Source of the DNA: Streptomyces sp. NBC_01481
Lineage (GTDB): Bacteria; Actinomycetota; Actinomycetes; Streptomycetales; Streptomycetaceae
Direction: 5' to 3'
NCBI RefSeq assembly: GCF_026339995.1
Contig: NZ_JAPEPT010000001.1
Location: forward strand, 1,855,001 to 1,919,000
DNA: 64,000 nt
Shown: piece by piece, positions 20,042 through 31,862 of the stretch
How the letters are laid out: the number at the start of each line of letters is the position of its first letter
Position numbering within the stretch: position 1 is the stretch's first letter
Program-made: the position numbers and the translations under genes
Notes under the pieces: generated by a model
Databases searched by the model: none
The model's input: only the letters and a program-made list of their open reading frames with translations
Told to the model about the DNA's origin: nothing

Positions 20042-21439
20042 TCATGCCCCGTTCGGGGACGCTGGTTTGATGTTGTGGTTGAGCCGGAACACGTTCTCGG
20101 GGTCGTACTCCGCCTTGACCGCGGCCAGGCGCTTGTAGTTGTCCTCGCCGTAGGCGGCGACCACCCGCTCCTGCCCCTCCTGCCCGATGAAGTTCAGATA
20201 CGTCGCGCTCAGCGACCAGGGCTCCACATCGGCGCGTACGTCCCGCACCCACTTCTTGGCGCGCTCGTCGTCCTCGGGGCTCTCCCAGATCCCGAAGGGA
20301 TGCACGGCCCACGGCGCTTCGCGCCAGGGCACCGGATAGTCGGCCGGGCCCCTGGCCACCGCGCCGCCCATGGGGAACAGGACGTGCTGTGTGCCGGTGG
20401 GTACGGGCATGTCGGCCGCGCGGGAGCAGTAGACGTCGACGGCCTCGTCCGGGAAACCCGCCATGAACTCCGCGGACCAGTAGTTACGCATGAGCGGCGG
20501 GTCGTCGAGCATGCACTGCAGCTCCGCGTAGGGCAGTTCGGCGATGACTTCCGCCTCGTGGCCGAGACCCAGCATCGGCTCGCTCACATCACGGACCTCG
20601 TCCTCCCAGCCCGCGTAGGTCACCAGCACGGCGAGCACGAGCTTGCCGACCATGTGCTCGGGAACGAACGGCTCGGGCGGCCCGGTGAGATAGAGACAGG
20701 CGCCGCCGACCTCGTCCGGCGCGGACTCGATGAAGTCACGGTAGGCACGCACGACTTCGGGTCCGGCCTCGGGCTGGAACAGCAGCATGACCATCGACAT
20801 CGCAGGGAGCGCATGCAGTTGCAGGGTGATGGCCGTGGCAACGCCGAAGTTGCCGCCACCGCCGTGCAGCGCCCAGAACAGCTCCTGGTTCTCGTCCGCA
20901 CTGGCGTGGACGGTGTCGCCGTCGGCGGTCACCAGCTCCACGGCGATGAGATTGTCGCAGGCCAGGCCCCACTTGCGCTCCAGCCAGCCCGATCCGCCGC
21001 CCAGCGTGAAGCCGCCGACGCCGGTGGTGGACGCCCGCCCGCCGGTGGTCGCCAGAGCGTGGGGCTGGGTCGCCCGGTCGAGATGGCTCATGGTGGCGCC
21101 GCCGCCGATCCGTGCGGCCCGGGACTGGGGATCGACGACCACGGTGTGGATGCGACGCAGGTCGACGACGATTCCGCCGTCGGTCGCCGCCATGCCCGCG
21201 ACGCTGTGGCCGCCGCCGCGGACGGCGATCTCCAGATCGTTGTCGCGGCCGAAGCGGACCGCCCTGGCGACATCCGGTCCCGTCTCGCACTGGGCGATGA
21301 CGGCGGGACGCCGGTCGATCATGCCGTTGAAGATGGTGCGAGCGTCGTCGTACTCCGCATCACCGGGGGCGTACGCATCGCCGGTCAGTTCCCTGCGGAA
21401 GCCGGCCAGCGCGGCCTCCGTGATGTCTTGGGGCGCCAT
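20042..21439 (-). CDS. FAD-linked oxidase (berberine-bridge-enzyme-like)
   Basis: 465 residues. The PCMH-type FAD-binding domain carries EIAVRGGGHSVAGMAATDGG, in which the His of RGGGHS is the usual site of covalent 8-alpha FAD attachment, and GGRASTTGVGGFTLGGGSGW. The C-terminal BBE motif ends YDPENVFRLNHNI. Family members oxidise sugars, alcohols or secondary metabolites with O2 and form H2O2. No signal peptide is seen, so it is probably cytoplasmic. ATG preceded by AAGGGGG. Substrate not assignable from context. Confidence 0.9.
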   Translation of the reverse strand: MAPQDITEAALAGFRRELTGDAYAPGDAEYDDARTIFNGMIDRRPAVIAQCETGPDVARAVRFGRDNDLEIAVRGGGHSVAGMAATDGGIVVDLRRIHTVVVDPQSRAARIGGGATMSHLDRATQPHALATTGGRASTTGVGGFTLGGGSGWLERKWGLACDNLIAVELVTADGDTVHASADENQELFWALHGGGGNFGVATAITLQLHALPAMSMVMLLFQPEAGPEVVRAYRDFIESAPDEVGGACLYLTGPPEPFVPEHMVGKLVLAVLVTYAGWEDEVRDVSEPMLGLGHEAEVIAELPYAELQCMLDDPPLMRNYWSAEFMAGFPDEAVDVYCSRAADMPVPTGTQHVLFPMGGAVARGPADYPVPWREAPWAVHPFGIWESPEDDERAKKWVRDVRADVEPWSLSATYLNFIGQEGQERVVAAYGEDNYKRLAAVKAEYDPENVFRLNHNIKPASPNGA

Positions 21440-21579
21440 AGTGGCCCCCTTCCGAGGGCGCGACAGGACATTTTCATCGTAGTCCCGACAAGGAAGACAT
21501 GATCGGTCGAGCCGTCCTGCCGCGCTCCTGGTCCTGCCGCGCTCTTCGTCGGCCGCGCTCGTGCCGCGCTCCTCGCGCT

Positions 21580-23382
21580 CTATCCTCCGTACGCGCCCGA
21601 TGCCGTCAGCCGCAGCGCCGTGTCGATCAGGGGGACATGGCTGAACGCCTGCGGGAAATTCCCCACCTGCCGCTGCAGCTTCGCGTCCCACTCCTCGGCA
21701 AGCAGCCCCAGGTCGTTGCGGAGCGAGAGCAGCTTCTCGAAGAGCCGCCGCGCCTCGTCCACCCGGCCGATCATCGCCAGGTCGTCCGCGAGCCAGAACG
21801 AGCAGGCCAGGAACGCGCCCTCGTCGCCCTCCAGACCGTCCACACCGGCGTCCTCGCCCGCGGTCGGGTAGCGCAGGACGAAACCGTCCTCCGTGCCCAG
21901 CTCCCGCTGGATCGCCTCGATCGTGCCGATGACGCGCTTGTCGTCCGGCGGCAGAAAGCCCATCTGCGGAATCAGCAGCAGGGAGGCGTCCAGCTCCTTG
22001 GAGCCGTACGACTGCGTGAACGTGTTGCGCTCCTGGTCGTACCCCTTCTCGCAGACATCGCGGTGGATGTCGTCACGCAGCTCGCGCCACCGCTCGATGG
22101 GACCGTCGGCGTCGCCGGACTCGATCAGCTTGATCGTCCGGTCGACCGCGACCCACGCCATGACCTTCGAGTGCACGAAGTGCCTGCGCGGCCCGCGCAC
22201 CTCCCAGATGCCCTCGTCCGGCTGGTCCCAGTGCTTCTCCAGGTAGCGGATCAGCTTGAGCTGGAGCAGCGAGGCGTAGTCGTTGCGCGCCAGGCCGGTC
22301 ATGTGCGCCAGATGCAGCGCCTCGGTGACCTCGCCGTACACATCCAGCTGGAGCTGGTGCGCCGCGCCGTTGCCGACACGTACCGGAGCGGAGTTCTCAT
22401 AGCCGGGCAGCCAGTCCAACTCGGCCTCGCCCAGCTCCCGTTCGCCCGCGATCCCGTACATGATCTGCAGGTTCTCCGGGTCGCCCGCCACCGAGCGCAG
22501 CAGCCACTCGCGCCAGGCGCGGGCCTCCTCGCGGTAGCCGGTGCGCAGCAGCGAGGAGAGGGTGATCGCGGCGTCGCGCAGCCAGGTGTAGCGGTAGTCC
22601 CAGTTGCGTACGCCGCCGATCTCCTCCGGCAGCGAGGTCGTCGGCGCGGCCACGATCCCGCCCGTCGGCGCGTAGGTCAGCGCCTTCAGTGTGATCAGCG
22701 AGCGGACCACGGCCTCGCGGTAGGGCCCGTGGTACGTGCAGTGCTCGACCCACTCCCGCCAGAAGTCCTCGGTCGCCTCCAGCGAACCCTCCGGGTCCGG
22801 CAGCGCAGGCGGCTGGTGGTGCGAGGGCTGCCAGCTGATCGTGAACGCGATCCGCTCGCCGGGGGCGACGGTGAAGTCGGAGTACGTGGTGAGGTTCTTG
22901 CCGTACGTCTCCGTGGAGGTGTCCAGCCAGACCGAGTCCGGTCCGGCGACGGCGACCGTGCGCCCGTCGACCTTGTGGACCCAGGGCACCACACGCCCGT
23001 AACTGAAGCGCATGCGCAGTGCGGAGCGCATCGGCACGCGCCCGCTCACGCCCTCCACGATCCGGATGAGCTGGGGTGCGCCGTCACGCGGCGGCATGAA
23101 GTCCGTCACGCGGACCGTGCCGCGCGGCGTGTCCCACTCCGATTCGAGGATCAGCGAGTCGCCGCGGTAGCGACGCCGGTCGGCGGCCGGAGGCCCCGCC
23201 TCCGCGGAGTGCGCGGGACCGAGCCGCCAGAAGCCGTGCTCCTCGGTACCGAGGAGGCCCGCGAAAATGGCATGCGAGTCGAAGCGGGGTAGGCACAGCC
23301 AGTCCGCTGTTCCGTCCCTGCAGACCAGTGCTGCGGTCTGCATGTCTCCGATTAGTGCGTAATCCTCGATGCGCCCGGCCAC
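21580..23382 (-). CDS. Glycoside hydrolase family 15 (glucoamylase/trehalase-like)
   Basis: 600 residues from the GTG with GGAG 6 nt upstream; ATG at 23388 and GTG at 23406 are alternatives. An N-terminal beta-sandwich starts with IEDYALIGDMQTAALVCRDGTADWLCLPRFDS, followed by an (alpha/alpha)6 catalytic barrel: GGVRNWDYRYTWLRDA with a catalytic acidic residue region, and LARNDYASLLQL and HSKVMAWVAVDR segments. There is no signal peptide, so it acts inside the cell. Homologues in Actinobacteria include cytosolic trehalases and glucoamylase-like enzymes; trehalase activity is the most likely guess. Divergent from pyrG. Confidence 0.9.
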   Translation of the reverse strand: MAGRIEDYALIGDMQTAALVCRDGTADWLCLPRFDSHAIFAGLLGTEEHGFWRLGPAHSAEAGPPAADRRRYRGDSLILESEWDTPRGTVRVTDFMPPRDGAPQLIRIVEGVSGRVPMRSALRMRFSYGRVVPWVHKVDGRTVAVAGPDSVWLDTSTETYGKNLTTYSDFTVAPGERIAFTISWQPSHHQPPALPDPEGSLEATEDFWREWVEHCTYHGPYREAVVRSLITLKALTYAPTGGIVAAPTTSLPEEIGGVRNWDYRYTWLRDAAITLSSLLRTGYREEARAWREWLLRSVAGDPENLQIMYGIAGERELGEAELDWLPGYENSAPVRVGNGAAHQLQLDVYGEVTEALHLAHMTGLARNDYASLLQLKLIRYLEKHWDQPDEGIWEVRGPRRHFVHSKVMAWVAVDRTIKLIESGDADGPIERWRELRDDIHRDVCEKGYDQERNTFTQSYGSKELDASLLLIPQMGFLPPDDKRVIGTIEAIQRELGTEDGFVLRYPTAGEDAGVDGLEGDEGAFLACSFWLADDLAMIGRVDEARRLFEKLLSLRNDLGLLAEEWDAKLQRQVGNFPQAFSHVPLIDTALRLTASGAYGG

Positions 23383-23848
23383 GTGCATCTCCAGTCGAAC
23401 GGCCACGTCCGCCCCGAGGGGCGCTTACTGCTGTCAAGGGTCGTCGACGAGCGCGGTGTTCTGGTCGACGGAGGATGGTGTCATGTGACGTCCCACCCGT
23501 CGCCCTCCACCACCCTGCTCGATGCGCTTCGCGCGCCCCTCTGCATCGCTCGGCGAGCGAGTGTCCGAGCAGGATACGACGCACAGTAATGATCTGCGCG
23601 CCCGTCTCGGCAACACAACTCAGCCGAACGAGTGAGCCAAGAGTGAGTCCTGGTGAGCGGCGTACGCAAGTGGCGACGCGTGGCCGGAAGCAGTCTCCCG
23701 TCGGCGCTGATACCCTGGTACCCCGTGGACCGGTGGCCGTCCTGTGCAAATCAGAGGCCCCGAAACCGCAGCGACGGCACCCTCCGGACGACCGGAAGGC
23801 ACGCCGGTACGCACCTCACCTCGCGACCACGGGAGCCCCCTCTTGGCG
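23383..23848. other. Divergent intergenic region, GH15 homologue / pyrG
   Basis: No convincing gene. It holds the promoters of both flanking genes. TACCCT at 23711-23716 is a plausible -10 for pyrG, about 130 nt before its start codon, which would give a long leader; no clear -35 or known riboswitch pattern is recognised. A TCATGTGA palindrome lies near 23480. Confidence 0.5.
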
Positions 23849-25498
<1,650 letters not shown>

Positions 25499-25614
25499 CG
25501 CACAGGCGTTACGGTTGACCGGGGCCCGGGCCTCGGGGTCCGGGGGTATCCCCGTACAAGGCCCCGCGGGCGCGTGCCCCGGTTCTGCATGTATGTGGCG
25601 GGAGGACGTTTTTC

Positions 25615-26241
25615 ATGACCATCAAGGACACGCCCGAGCAGTGGCAGGTCGTCGCGACCGCGACGCCTTTCCGGGGCAACAAGACCAGTGTCCGCACCGA
25701 CGACGTGGTCATGCCCGACGGCACGGTGGCCCGGCGCGACTACCAGGTCCACCCCGGTTCGGTGGCGGTGCTCGCCCTCGACGACGCGGGCCGTGTTCTC
25801 GTCCTGCGCCAGTACCGCCACCCCGTGCGCCACAAGCTCTGGGAGATCCCGGCCGGTCTCCTGGACGTGCCCGGGGAGAATCCGCTGCACGCCGCGCAGC
25901 GCGAGCTGTACGAGGAGGCGCACGTCAAGGCCGAGGACTGGCGGGTGCTGGCCGACGTCTACCCCACGCCGGGCGGCTGCGACGAAGCCGTACGGATCTT
26001 CCTCGCCCGCGATCTGTCGGAGGCGGAGGGGGAGCGCTTCGAGGTCTCCGAGGAGGAAGCCGACATGGAGCTCGCGCGGGTACCGCTCCAGGAGCTCGTG
26101 CACGGTGCACTCGCGGGCGATCTGCACAACAACTGCCTGATCGTGGGCGTCCTCTCGCTGACCGCCGTACTGAACGGCGAGGGCTTCGACTCGCTGCGCC
26201 CGGCCGAGGCTCCCTGGCCGGCCCGCCCCTTCGAAGCCTGA
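25615..26241 (+). CDS. NUDIX hydrolase (ADP-ribose pyrophosphatase type)
   Basis: 208 residues. The Nudix box runs GLLDVPGENPLHAAQRELYEEAH, with the REL-x-EE metal-binding core, preceded by VLRQYRHPVRHKLWEIPAG, which is characteristic of ADP-ribose/ADP-sugar pyrophosphatases (compare Rv1700 next to pyrG in M. tuberculosis). It hydrolyses ADP-ribose to AMP and ribose-5-phosphate, clearing a by-product of NAD turnover. ATG with GGGAGGAC upstream. Confidence 0.93.
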   Translation: MTIKDTPEQWQVVATATPFRGNKTSVRTDDVVMPDGTVARRDYQVHPGSVAVLALDDAGRVLVLRQYRHPVRHKLWEIPAGLLDVPGENPLHAAQRELYEEAHVKAEDWRVLADVYPTPGGCDEAVRIFLARDLSEAEGERFEVSEEEADMELARVPLQELVHGALAGDLHNNCLIVGVLSLTAVLNGEGFDSLRPAEAPWPARPFEA

Positions 26242-26416
26242 ACCGGCTCCGTACCCGATCCGGAACCCGCTCCGGTCCGACGATCTGCTGATCCGATCGG
26301 GCGACGCGTCCGCCATGCTCCGCACGGTTCGTAGCAGAGCGTGAACTACGCTCGGAACGCCCGTGCGGAGTCCCTGCGGGCTCGGCTCGTGCGCGGACTG
26401 GACGGGAGCGTGGCCC

Positions 26417-28462
26417 GTGACGGATCAGGCGGTGGACCTGGGCGGCCAGGCCGGTGCGTCGGGAAACCAATTCTTCGGCCGCCAGCGGGAGTTGAAGGCC
26501 CTGCGGGCCGACATCGAACGGGCCGGCCTGGACACCATCTCCGGCCGCAAGGCTCCGCGCGCCCGGGTGCTCCTGATCGCCGGGCGGCCGGGATCGGGCC
26601 GGACCGCACTCGCCGATGAACTGGCGCGCAGGCTCGCCGACGACTACCCCGACGGGGTACTGCGCACCCGGCTGACCGAGCCGGGCGGACGACGGGTCCC
26701 GATGGAACAGGCGGCCCGCGCACTGCTCGACTCCCTCTCCATCGCATCGCCGCCCGGCGCGGACGAGGACGAGCTGACCGAGATGGTCCGCGAGGCGCTC
26801 GCCGTACGCCGCACGTTGCTGCTGCTCGACGACGCTGGGGACGCCGAACAGGTCGACCCGCTGCTGCCCGACAACTCCGACTGCCTGGTCGTCGCCGTGG
26901 CCCAGGGCCCGCTCACCGGCATTCCCGACGTACGGCCGTGCGCGCTCGGCGGCATGGACGCCAAGTCCGCGATCGAACTGCTCGGCACCTTCACCGGCTC
27001 GGTGCGGATCACCGTGGATCCGCAGGCCGCCGAGTCCATCGCCGAGGAGTGCGGCGGACTGCCCGCCGCACTGGTCCTGATCGGCGGCTGGCTGGCCGCC
27101 CGGCCGCGGGCGTCGGTCGCCGATGTGGCCAAGCGGCTGCGCGGCCTGCCGGACGCGGGGGAGCAGCCCACGAGTGCCCGCCCGCTCGCCCGTGCCTTCC
27201 GGCTCGTCTACGAATCCCTGCCGCCGTCGGCCGCCGGGATGCTGCGACTGCTTGCCCTCGCGCCGGGCGGGACGGCCGACGCCCACACCGCGTCCGCACT
27301 GGTCGGCTGCTCGGTCCAGTCCGCCGGCGCGACGCTGCACGAACTGGCGGCCCACGGTTTTCTGCACACCGTCGCGGGGCCCTCGTCGGCGGCGGGGGAC
27401 GTTCAGTACGAGGTGCCGGGCGCCCTGGCGCCGCTGCTGCGCGTGCTGATGGAGGCGCACGACCGGCCGGCCGAGGTGCAGCTGGCCAGGGCCCGGATGC
27501 TGGAGCGGACCGTACGACAGCTGCAGGCCTGCCGTGCCGTCACCGAGCCGGATGGTTCCCCGGCCGTCAAGAAGCTGGCCGGGATGCCGCGCGCGCTGCG
27601 CTTCGCCAATGCGGCCGCGGCTGCGCAGTGGCTGCAGCTGCGACAGCCCGCGCTGCTGGCCGCGGCGCGCATGGCGGTCGAGGACGGCGATCTGGACACC
27701 CTGGCGCGACGGCTGGTCGCCGCCCTGGTCCGGGCACTGGCCGCACACCGCGGCACCGAGGCGGCGGCGCCCGAGCTCTACGGTCTGCACCAGCTGGTGC
27801 TCTCGGTCGCCCAGCGCCGCGGGCTGCACCGGGAAGAGGCCGCGGCCCTGCTCAATCTCGCCGATCTGGATGCGCAGACCGGCCGTGCCAAGGACGCGCT
27901 GGTCCGCTACCGGGCTGCTCTGGACGCCGGACGGGCGGCACATGACCCGTACGCGACCGGCCGCGCGATGGAATCCGTAGGCGCCGCCCACCAGGACCTC
28001 GGGGACTGGCAGCGGGCCGCCGACTGGTACGGAAGGGCGCTTGCCCAGCGCCAGACACGCGGCGAACGAGCGGACGAGGCAAGGCTCTACGGGAGGCTCG
28101 GCACCGCGCACACCTATGCGGGCCGGTACGGCGAGGCCCTGCGCAGCTGGCGGGCCGCCGCGGCCGGATACCGCAGGCTCGGCGATCTCCCGTCCCAGGC
28201 GCGGGCGTTGAGCGAGGTGGCCCGCGTACAGGAATACGCCGGCAGGCCGGAGGAATCCCTGAACACCTGCCGCGAGGCGGTGGAGTGGGCGCGGCAGGCC
28301 GGGGACGCCCGGCTGCAGGCAGCGCTGCAGCTCAGGCTGGCCGACACCCTCGACCGGCTGGGCGACCCGGCGGCGGCCCGGCTGCACCGTGCGACCGCGG
28401 GAAGACTGCTCGGAGAGGAAGGTTCCGCCTACGAAATCCGCAGCACTTCAGCCAAAGATTGA
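26417..28462 (+). CDS. STAND-type P-loop ATPase with C-terminal TPR repeats
   Basis: 681 residues. An NB-ARC/STAND-like module covers about residues 20-330: a FFGRQRELKALR entry motif, P-loop GRPGSGRT at 56-63 (Arg where Lys is usual), Walker-B-like TLLLLDDAGDAEQV, and winged-helix-like SAAGMLRLLALAPGG. The C-terminal third is TPR (e.g. AKDALVRYRAALDAGRAAHDP, WQRAADWYGRALAQRQTRGE, YGEALRSWRAAAAGYRRLGD). STAND proteins are signal-dependent switches, often regulators; this one has no DNA-binding domain, so it probably acts through partners. GTG start with GGGAG 8 nt upstream. It occupies the place where many Actinobacteria carry xerD. Confidence 0.85.
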   Translation: MTDQAVDLGGQAGASGNQFFGRQRELKALRADIERAGLDTISGRKAPRARVLLIAGRPGSGRTALADELARRLADDYPDGVLRTRLTEPGGRRVPMEQAARALLDSLSIASPPGADEDELTEMVREALAVRRTLLLLDDAGDAEQVDPLLPDNSDCLVVAVAQGPLTGIPDVRPCALGGMDAKSAIELLGTFTGSVRITVDPQAAESIAEECGGLPAALVLIGGWLAARPRASVADVAKRLRGLPDAGEQPTSARPLARAFRLVYESLPPSAAGMLRLLALAPGGTADAHTASALVGCSVQSAGATLHELAAHGFLHTVAGPSSAAGDVQYEVPGALAPLLRVLMEAHDRPAEVQLARARMLERTVRQLQACRAVTEPDGSPAVKKLAGMPRALRFANAAAAAQWLQLRQPALLAAARMAVEDGDLDTLARRLVAALVRALAAHRGTEAAAPELYGLHQLVLSVAQRRGLHREEAAALLNLADLDAQTGRAKDALVRYRAALDAGRAAHDPYATGRAMESVGAAHQDLGDWQRAADWYGRALAQRQTRGERADEARLYGRLGTAHTYAGRYGEALRSWRAAAAGYRRLGDLPSQARALSEVARVQEYAGRPEESLNTCREAVEWARQAGDARLQAALQLRLADTLDRLGDPAAARLHRATAGRLLGEEGSAYEIRSTSAKD

Positions 28463-28604
28463 TGCTTTGTAAGGCTAGACAGCTAGAAATCCTTCATTAG
28501 ACTGGCTCCGCCACATGTTCTCGTGGTGTCCTCCGGTGCGCCCTGCGTATCCGGGTATGTATGGCATTGCTCCCGTATCCCCTGAGCCAAGGACCGTGAT
28601 CGAC

Positions 28605-29720
<1,116 letters not shown>

Positions 29721-29751
29721 CAGTCAACTCGCGCCGTCAACCTCATGCCAA

Positions 29752-29782
29752 CGGCCGGACCTTGCCGAGCAAGGTCCGGCCG
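29752..29782 (+). terminator. Terminator hairpin after ald
   Basis: A perfect 13-bp stem (29752-29764 with 29770-29782) with a 5-nt loop lies 32 nt after the ald stop. It has no T tract, as is common for streptomycete terminators. Confidence 0.8.
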
Positions 29783-29953
29783 GACGTGTATACGACCACT
29801 TTGCGACGCTCGTTCAACTCGCCTCGAACGTAACCCTTTAACCGTTTCGCGCACCCTCGAAACCTGACGCCCAGGTCACGCCGTGAGTCCTGAGCACCCT
29901 TGACAGAAGGGTGTTCGGTTGCCGACACATCGGGCCGGGTCCGGTGGATTGTG

Positions 29954-29983
29954 TTGCTGCGGACCGGTGACACGCCATAGAGT
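29954..29983 (+). promoter_or_regulatory. Putative promoter of the parA-scp operon
   Basis: TTGCTG at 29954-29959 and TAGAGT at 29978-29983 are separated by 18 bp, close to the sigma-HrdB pattern. It leaves a leader of about 70 nt before the parA GTG, which has AAGGAGG 11 nt upstream. The rest of the 337-bp gap between ald and parA holds only the ald terminator and no visible gene. Confidence 0.6.
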
Positions 29984-30057
29984 CGCAAACCGTCGGCATG
30001 GTGCCACGCTGACCTATCGATAAAGTCCTGGTCACGTCCAAGGAGGTAAGACGACTT

Positions 30058-31254
30058 GTGAATGAGTCGACATTTACTCCCGGGGGTGGTCAACCAGGGA
30101 TGCCTGCGAGGGGCCGGGTCCCGTCAACAGAGCAGCCCGGGCCCGAGGCTGTCGGCTCCGTCGCTGTCCGATCCTTCGAGACGCATCAGCACACGACGCA
30201 CCCGACGCACATGACGACAGCCCACACGATGAAGATGATGGACGGCCAACACGTGAACGCCATGGCCGGCAACGAGAGTGGCCGAGAGTCCACCCACTTC
30301 GCCGCCTACGAGGAAGTCCCCGAGGGGCACTTCTACGACCCCGATGCCGAGTACGAGCCCGATCCCGAGTACGCGGCCACCCTCGCCCCTGACGCCGCGC
30401 GTCAGCGCCGCGAGCGGATCGGCCCCACCGGGCGGCCGCTGCCGTACTTCCCGATCCCGGGCCCGCTGACCTCCCACGGTCCCGCGAAGATCATCGCGAT
30501 GTGCAACCAGAAGGGCGGCGTCGGCAAGACGACGTCGACGATCAACCTGGGCGCCGCGCTCGCGGAGTACGGACGGCGAGTGCTGCTCGTCGACTTCGAC
30601 CCGCAGGGAGCCCTGTCGGTCGGCCTCGGCGTCAATCCGATGGAGCTGGACCTCACCGTCTACAACCTGCTCATGGAGCGGGGCATGTCGGCGGACGAGG
30701 TACTGCTGAAGACCGCGGTCCCCAACATGGACCTGCTGCCGAGCAATATCGATCTCTCGGCCGCGGAAGTGCAGTTGGTGAGCGAGGTCGCGCGCGAGTC
30801 GACGCTGCAGCGCGCGCTCAAGCCGCTGATGTCCGACTACGACTACATCGTGATCGACTGTCAGCCCTCGCTCGGCCTGCTCACGGTGAACGCGCTGACC
30901 GCGGCGCACAAGGTGATCGTGCCGCTCGAGTGCGAGTTCTTCGCGCTGCGTGGTGTGGCTCTGCTGACGGAGACGATCGAGAAGGTCCAGGAGCGGCTCA
31001 ACCCCGACCTGGAGCTCGACGGCATCCTCGCCACGATGTACGACTCCCGTACGGTGCACAGCCGTGAGGTCCTGGCGCGGGTCGTCGAGGCCTTCGACGA
31101 TCACGTCTACCACACGGTGATCGGCCGGACGGTGCGCTTCCCCGAGACGACGGTCGCCGGTGAGCCCATCACCACGTACGCATCGAACTCCGTGGGCGCC
31201 GCCGCGTACCGTCAGCTCGCCAGGGAGGTGCTCGCCCGGTGTCACGCCGAGTGA
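30058..31254 (+). CDS. ParA/Soj-family ATPase (scpAB-linked)
   Basis: 398 residues. An N-terminal extension of about 140 residues rich in His, Met and Pro is followed by the deviant Walker A KGGVGKTTS (152-160), DFDPQGALSVGLG (Walker A') and DYIVIDCQPSLGLL (Walker B). ParA ATPases position chromosomes or plasmids by forming dynamic gradients on DNA. This orphan copy, distant from oriC parAB in Streptomyces, heads the scpA-scpB cluster as Rv1708 does in M. tuberculosis, suggesting a role with the condensin complex. Its stop overlaps the next start by 16 bp. Confidence 0.92.
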   Translation: MNESTFTPGGGQPGMPARGRVPSTEQPGPEAVGSVAVRSFETHQHTTHPTHMTTAHTMKMMDGQHVNAMAGNESGRESTHFAAYEEVPEGHFYDPDAEYEPDPEYAATLAPDAARQRRERIGPTGRPLPYFPIPGPLTSHGPAKIIAMCNQKGGVGKTTSTINLGAALAEYGRRVLLVDFDPQGALSVGLGVNPMELDLTVYNLLMERGMSADEVLLKTAVPNMDLLPSNIDLSAAEVQLVSEVARESTLQRALKPLMSDYDYIVIDCQPSLGLLTVNALTAAHKVIVPLECEFFALRGVALLTETIEKVQERLNPDLELDGILATMYDSRTVHSREVLARVVEAFDDHVYHTVIGRTVRFPETTVAGEPITTYASNSVGAAAYRQLAREVLARCHAE

Positions 31255-31814
31255 GTCTGCCGGGGGCCGACGAGCTGTTCCGTACGACCGGGGGCATGGC
31301 GCTCCAGTCCTCGTCCCCGCGCAGGCAGGCCAACGGCGAGCCGAGGGTGCCGGCGCCGGCGGGGGAGAGCGATCCGGTCGGGGATGGTGCGGCCGAGCCG
31401 TCCTCCTCGGCGTCCGCGTCCGCTTCCTCGGAGGAGCACTCCGCGGCCGAGGCTGACTCCGGAGCGGAGGGGCGCAGCCGGACGGCTGAGGCCGAGCCTT
31501 CCGGCGGGGCGCCGCGGCGGCCGCAGGAGGCGTCCGCCGGCGCCGCTCCGGCCGGGCAGGCGCGGCGCCGCGGCGGCGGTCGTGGCGCGAACCGCCGCCC
31601 CAGCGGGCGCGAACGGCACGACGAGAAGATCACGGTCTATGTCTCGGCCGAGGAACTGATGGACCTCGAACACGCGCGGCTGGTGCTGCGCGGCGAGCAC
31701 GGGCTGGCCGTCGACCGGGGGCGTATCGTCCGCGAGGCGGTTGCCGTGGTGCTGGCGGATCTTGAGCAGCGCGGCGACGCGAGCATTCTCGTACGACGCC
31801 TGCGCGGGCGCTGA
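31239..31814 (+). CDS. ParA-linked small protein with predicted ribbon-helix-helix domain
   Basis: 191 residues. Residues about 20-125 are low-complexity, rich in Ser, Ala, Glu and Arg. The conserved C-terminal domain (about 128-178: KITVYVSAEELMDLEHARLV, then VDRGRIVREAVAVVLADLE) has the beta-strand, helix, helix pattern of ribbon-helix-helix DNA-binding proteins. RHH partners of ParA-type ATPases are well known on plasmids, so this could be the DNA adaptor of the upstream ParA; this is inference from fold pattern and overlap. GTG start inside the end of parA implies translational coupling. Confidence 0.75.
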   Translation: MSRRVSLPGADELFRTTGGMALQSSSPRRQANGEPRVPAPAGESDPVGDGAAEPSSSASASASSEEHSAAEADSGAEGRSRTAEAEPSGGAPRRPQEASAGAAPAGQARRRGGGRGANRRPSGRERHDEKITVYVSAEELMDLEHARLVLRGEHGLAVDRGRIVREAVAVVLADLEQRGDASILVRRLRGR

Positions 31815-31862
31815 GGGTAGCCTGCGCGCTGCCCCGCCTGCTCCTTTTGCCCCTGGACCACG

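Noticed and set aside
30058..31254. Plasmid-type or oriC parAB locus
   Set aside because: No ParB-type gene or parS-like sites seen; the context is scpA-scpB, so it is an orphan chromosomal ParA.
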